Source: Apostichopus japonicus
Taxonomy: Eukaryota > Echinodermata > Holothuroidea > Aspidochirotida > Stichopodidae
Assembly (NCBI RefSeq): GCF_037975245.1
Contig: NC_092576.1
Coordinates: 8,030,001-8,094,000, forward strand
Length of the DNA stretch: 64,000 bases
Direction: 5' to 3'
The position numbers and the translations under genes are program-made. The notes under the pieces were generated by a model. The model was not told the DNA's origin, made no database searches, and was given only the letters and a program-made list of their open reading frames with translations. Below are positions 60,649-64,000 of the stretch, in pieces. Positions within the stretch are counted from its first letter, which is position 1. Each line of letters begins with the position of its first letter.

Positions 60649-62634
60649 GACGTCATCATTGTCTTGTTGTGAAATCGAATTCTCAGATGTCTACTTTCGG
60701 ATGCGAATATTAAAACGTTAATTTATAATTAGTCCTTGAGGTTTTCAAGGTGATGAGGATAGTTTTGAACATAGATTTTCTCATAGATTCAGAGGAAGCT
60801 ACTCTCGATTAGTTGGAATTTTCGTGTCATGGCCTCTTCAATGTGCTGAATACCTTAGAAAAGTTTCGACTAGCATTTGGTCTCAAAATTATTCTCAGCA
60901 AATCCCAGTTTCCTTTCCTGGGTCCTTTCATTTCAAATAACCCAGATCATGTCAGTGAATTCAATTTTTCTATTACTAACTCTCCTATTAGGTATCTCGG
61001 TACAAACTTCACTCACAATGGTAACGATCTCTTTCGCTTAAACTATGAGCAGAAGCTATCTAGCTAGGCTGAAACACCAGCTCAGAGTTTGGAATGGGCG
61101 TGATCTCACACCTATTGGCAGAAACACAATAGTGAAGTATTTTGCAATCAGCCAACTCGTCTTCCTTTTTCAGGTTCTACCTAGACCCCCAAAAGACTTT
61201 ATTAATAAAATCCAAAGCAGTATTTTTGACTTCATTTGGAACGGGAATCCTGACAAATTAAGAGACTTACTATGTATAACCCAATTGGAAAGGGAGGTTT
61301 AAAAATGATACATGTTCATAGCTTTGTGGAAGCTCTTAACACCTCATGGGTCAAGCGTACTTGTAATTATGCCAACACTGGGTATTGGAAGCTCGTTTTT
61401 CATTCGCCGTTCGGTAAAGATTTGCTTTTCAACTGTAATTTTCATGTCGAGGATATTTCTTGTACCAAAAAATATTTTCATTAAGCAAATTTGCATGGCT
61501 TACAGTAAAGTTACCTTTAAGAATCCTTCGGATCACTTTGGTGATCAAATCCTTTGGAAAATCATTTTATTAGAATTGATAATACCATTGTTTATGATAA
61601 TAAACTTCACGTTGCCGGTTTACTGTTTGTTAAGGATATATTTTTGCCAGATGGGAAGCCAATGTCCTCCAACGCTTTTCTAACCAAATTTAAGATATTA
61701 AGGTATCCTTTTACTTGTTTTCGTGGGATCATTTCTGCAATTCCTAGAAGTTGGAAAGATTCTGTCAGTTTAGAAAACGGTGTCTAGGAACAGCAAGGTC
61801 ACCTTGTCAATCTTATGTCTAGCATTTCTAAATTGTCACAAGTAGTCTATCTTCGCCTTATAGACTGTATTTCGCTCCCGTCAAAGGCCTGCTCTAAATG
61901 GAGCGGTACCTTTGACTTATTGTACGCTTTCTGAAGCAAAAATACAATATTTCCAATTCAGATTCTGACACCGCATCTTAGGAACCAATCGGCTTTTAAA
62001 TTTAATGAAAATAGCGGCTTCTCCACTCTGTACAATTTGCAATATTGAAGAGGAAACTATTGAACATTCATTCTGGTCCTGTCATGTGACGTCTAATTTA
62101 CTATCAGATTGACAACAGAAATTTGTTGGTAGACAGTTTATCTTCTCATAAAAAAGACCCATTGATTTTTTTTATCCTTCACATCAAATACTTTGTCTTC
62201 AATTGTAAACAAAACAATGTTAAGCCTGACTGCTACAATTTCTTCTATAAAATGAAATTCATTCTTAACGTTGAGAAGCACATTGCCTCGAAGCGAAACT
62301 CTACCATCTCTGCTCGTAGGAAATACATGGCATTAAGGACTTGTTTTTCTCATTCAATCAATGAAATTTGCGACTCTTGATTTAACCTCTGCTTATCATC
62401 TATGTTTTTCTGGATATGTATACATATATTTCGGTATAAGTGGAGAAAAAGAAATACTCAATTCAGAATCAATTTTCACATTATGTTAATAATTCCTTTT
62501 GTATCATTCAGGTGACATACCTATGTTGTTATCATAACTCCTCGTACCACGTACATGTTAATAATCGTGAATAAATGAGAGAAAAAAGAAACACAGTATG
62601 TGAAGGAGAGGAAGAAGCATAAATATATAAATTT

Positions 62635-63851
62635 TCACTCACGATCAAAACGAATATTTACTGCGTATACTAATATAAAATAATAAATCAAAACGTGCAT
62701 ACATAATTCCATTAAGCTAGAAGATATTTCTAGCATATCTTTTTTACCCTTATCTTCTGTTCCGGTGTCTAACATAAGATTAGTGGATTTTGGTGTTTCC
62801 TTCTCAAGAAGTGCCTTTTCATTTGTCTTTGCATCATATTCAATGTCATTAAATGTTTCAACGAGCTGTTTATTTTCGTACTCGTCGACATCATCTGTCT
62901 CTTCTTGGGTATCCGTGTCTAATTCTTCCTTTGTATCAGGTTCTATCTCATTAGCGGTACCACTGTCGATTAGTTCATCGTCATATGTTCCTACATTTAA
63001 TTCAGCAGTACCGCCTTCCATCATGTCACTTTCCTCCGTTTCCTTTAGCAAGAATAAAAAAAAAAGGGTTTTTTTTCGAACAGCAATTTAAGAAACCAAG
63101 ATTACACTGAATGTTATCATACATATACAAAATATGTAACCACAGATCTGCAAATTGATTTTGAAATGATAATTTAAAGAACATTACCCCCAATTTATTC
63201 CCCTTCGCCGACTCGATGGCATCTTTGACTGCTGCAAATGTAAAGTAAGATTCATGACGGATAAACAAGAAAATGAATTAAATTGCTTTGATATAGAGCG
63301 TTCTTTTGCCCAACTCAAATATGTCAATTGGTAATCTTGCATCCGCTACCATTCTAAATTAAAAACAAAACTTGTCAAAAGAAAATAATTACATACATGC
63401 ATCGGAAACTATTTTGTATTGATATACATACCTTCTTGCTCGGGATTTTCCCACACATCAGAATTTGGAAAACTTCTATAATCTACCTTCTGGCGCCGTG
63501 AGTGCAAATAAGGGGAAAAAATGCTCAATTTTGTATTGAAATTCTGGTGACATGTCCACTACAATATTATCGACATATGTCTTATTACGTTCTTCTAATG
63601 CATAACATAGCGCCTACACTTACTTCAGCAGTACCGCCCTCTATCATGTCATTTTCCTCCGTTTCCTTTAGCAGGAATAAACAAAAAGAATTTTTTCGAA
63701 CAGCAATTTAAGAAACCAAGATTACACTGAATGTTATCATACATTAACAAACTATGTAACCACAGATCTGCAAATTGATTTTGAAATGATAATGTAAAGA
63801 ACATTACCCCCAATGTATTCCCCTTCAGTGACTCGATGGCATATTTGACTG
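62635..63851 (-). CDS. second acidic-family gene, partial, with duplicated exons (5' end outside window)
   Basis: Minus-strand exons: 63851-63808 and 63231-63188 (44 nt each, both encoding VKxAIESxKGNxLG), 63665-63624 (42 nt, ETEENDMIEGGTAE), 63475-63432 (44 nt, SFPNSDVWENPEQE), and terminal 63042-62635 (ETEESDMMEGGTAE, running on to TGA). In phase, 63475-63432, 63231-63188 and 63042-62635 join in frame. The 63851 and 63665 pair joins in frame but does not join 63475 in the same frame, so one more exon or decay is implied. The terminal exon is very acidic (EELDTDTQEETDDVDEYE) and ends in a hydrophobic stretch (LMELCMHVLIYYFILVYA), which may be a membrane anchor. Related to the gene at 24.1-25.9 kb. 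Function unknown. Confidence 0.5.
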
Positions 63852-64000
63852 CTGCAAATGTAAGATAAAAGATTCATGACGGATAAACAAGAAAATGAAT
63901 TAAATTGCTTTGATACAGAGCGTTCTTTGCCCAACTCAAATGTGTTAATTGGTAATCATTCATCCGCTACCCATCTAAATTAAAAACAAAACTTGTCAGA
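62990..64000. repeat. tandem duplication of about 390 bp carrying an exon pair
   Basis: 62996-63380 and 63620-64000 are nearly identical for about 380 bases (for example AAGAAACCAAGATTACACTG and CTCGATGGCAT, in both), offset by about 620 bases. The second copy runs off the window. Confidence 0.9.

Larger units (their letters stand above)
59376..60841. mobile_element. Kolobok-like element, 1.46 kb, inserted in the LINE
   Basis: The element 59380-60837 has inverted ends AGTGGCCATGACACGAAAAT and AGAGGCCATGACACGAAAAT, flanked by TTAA (59376) and TCAA (60838, a decayed TTAA). Removing it with one TTAA restores the LINE reading frame across the junction (STVNVLNTLEKF). It has no transposase; it contains the remnant ballast-like ORF listed separately. 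A different family from the 10.2-kb element, as the terminal sequences differ. Confidence 0.85.
59258..62570 (+). mobile_element. decayed L1-like non-LTR retrotransposon, 5'-truncated
   Basis: Starts at the microsatellite, inside the reverse transcriptase: [14 protein letters not shown] carries the catalytic YADD box. After the Kolobok-like insert (59380-60837) it continues FRLAFGLKI, SPIRYLGTNFTHNG, LRVWNGRDLTPIGRNTIVKY, QVLPRPPKDFINKI, FDFIWNGNPDK and GKGGLKMI. Near 62020-62100 it has the C-terminal CTIC...HSFWSC knuckle. These blocks follow the L1/Tx1-type order. Frameshifts occur near 61060, 61280 and 61480 and there are several stops, so it is dead. The 3' end is near a short ATAAATGAGAGAAAA run at about 62570. 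Confidence 0.85.

Overview
This is an AT-rich eukaryotic genomic window. Its coding exons are short, bounded by GT-AG splice sites and separated by long introns. Nothing looks prokaryotic: there are no operons and no CRISPR. The gene types (a Cys-loop channel, a death-effector-domain/B-box protein, multi-Ig receptors) and the repeats (Kolobok with TTAA target sites, hAT MITEs, a tRNA-derived SINE with a YTAATAATA tail, an L1-like LINE, a Penelope-type terminal motif) suggest a marine invertebrate deuterostome, most plausibly an echinoderm such as a sea cucumber. The species call is inference only.

Layout. 0-5.4 kb: non-coding, with three tandem-repeat arrays. 5.4-11.05 kb (+): a complete seven-exon nicotinic-type Cys-loop receptor subunit (523 aa). 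11-16.6 kb: intergenic, with a mobile-element fragment. 16.6-19.4 kb (+): a three-exon gene for a DED, B-box, coiled-coil protein, with one frameshift in the DED. 19.4-24.1 kb: no gene seen. 24.1-25.9 kb (-): a two-exon gene for an unrecognised helical/acidic protein. 26-30 kb: a SINE and small repeats.

29.2-58.3 kb is a tandem segmental duplication of a multi-Ig receptor gene. Copy 1 (30.4-46.2 kb) has an open reading frame across all exons: signal peptide, five Ig domains, one transmembrane helix. Copy 2 (53.9-57.7 kb) is a pseudogene that lacks its first exons and its transmembrane exon and carries several frameshifts. An intron of copy 1 holds a complete 10.2-kb Kolobok DNA transposon (32586-42805) with TTAA target duplications. 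Copy 2 supplies the unoccupied site. The transposon carries two convergent genes: a THAP-domain transposase (-) and a small cysteine-rich protein (+) that matches the intracellular 'ballast' domain of P2X7 receptors. A second, deleted Kolobok-like element with a remnant of the same accessory gene sits in a LINE at 59.4-60.8 kb.

47-54 kb, between the Ig copies, holds a hAT MITE with a perfect 8-bp target duplication and a decayed retroelement ORF that looks SGNH-hydrolase-like. 58.7-62.6 kb holds a 500-bp ATCC/GTCC microsatellite followed by a decayed L1-like LINE. 62.6-64 kb (-) holds exons of a second member of the 24-26 kb acidic family, with a tandemly duplicated exon pair.

The strongest leads are the Kolobok/P2X7-ballast association seen twice, the DED/B-box fusion, and the Ig receptor's non-canonical cysteines and alternative ends. 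All exon models are manual reads of splice sites and phase. No transcript evidence was available.
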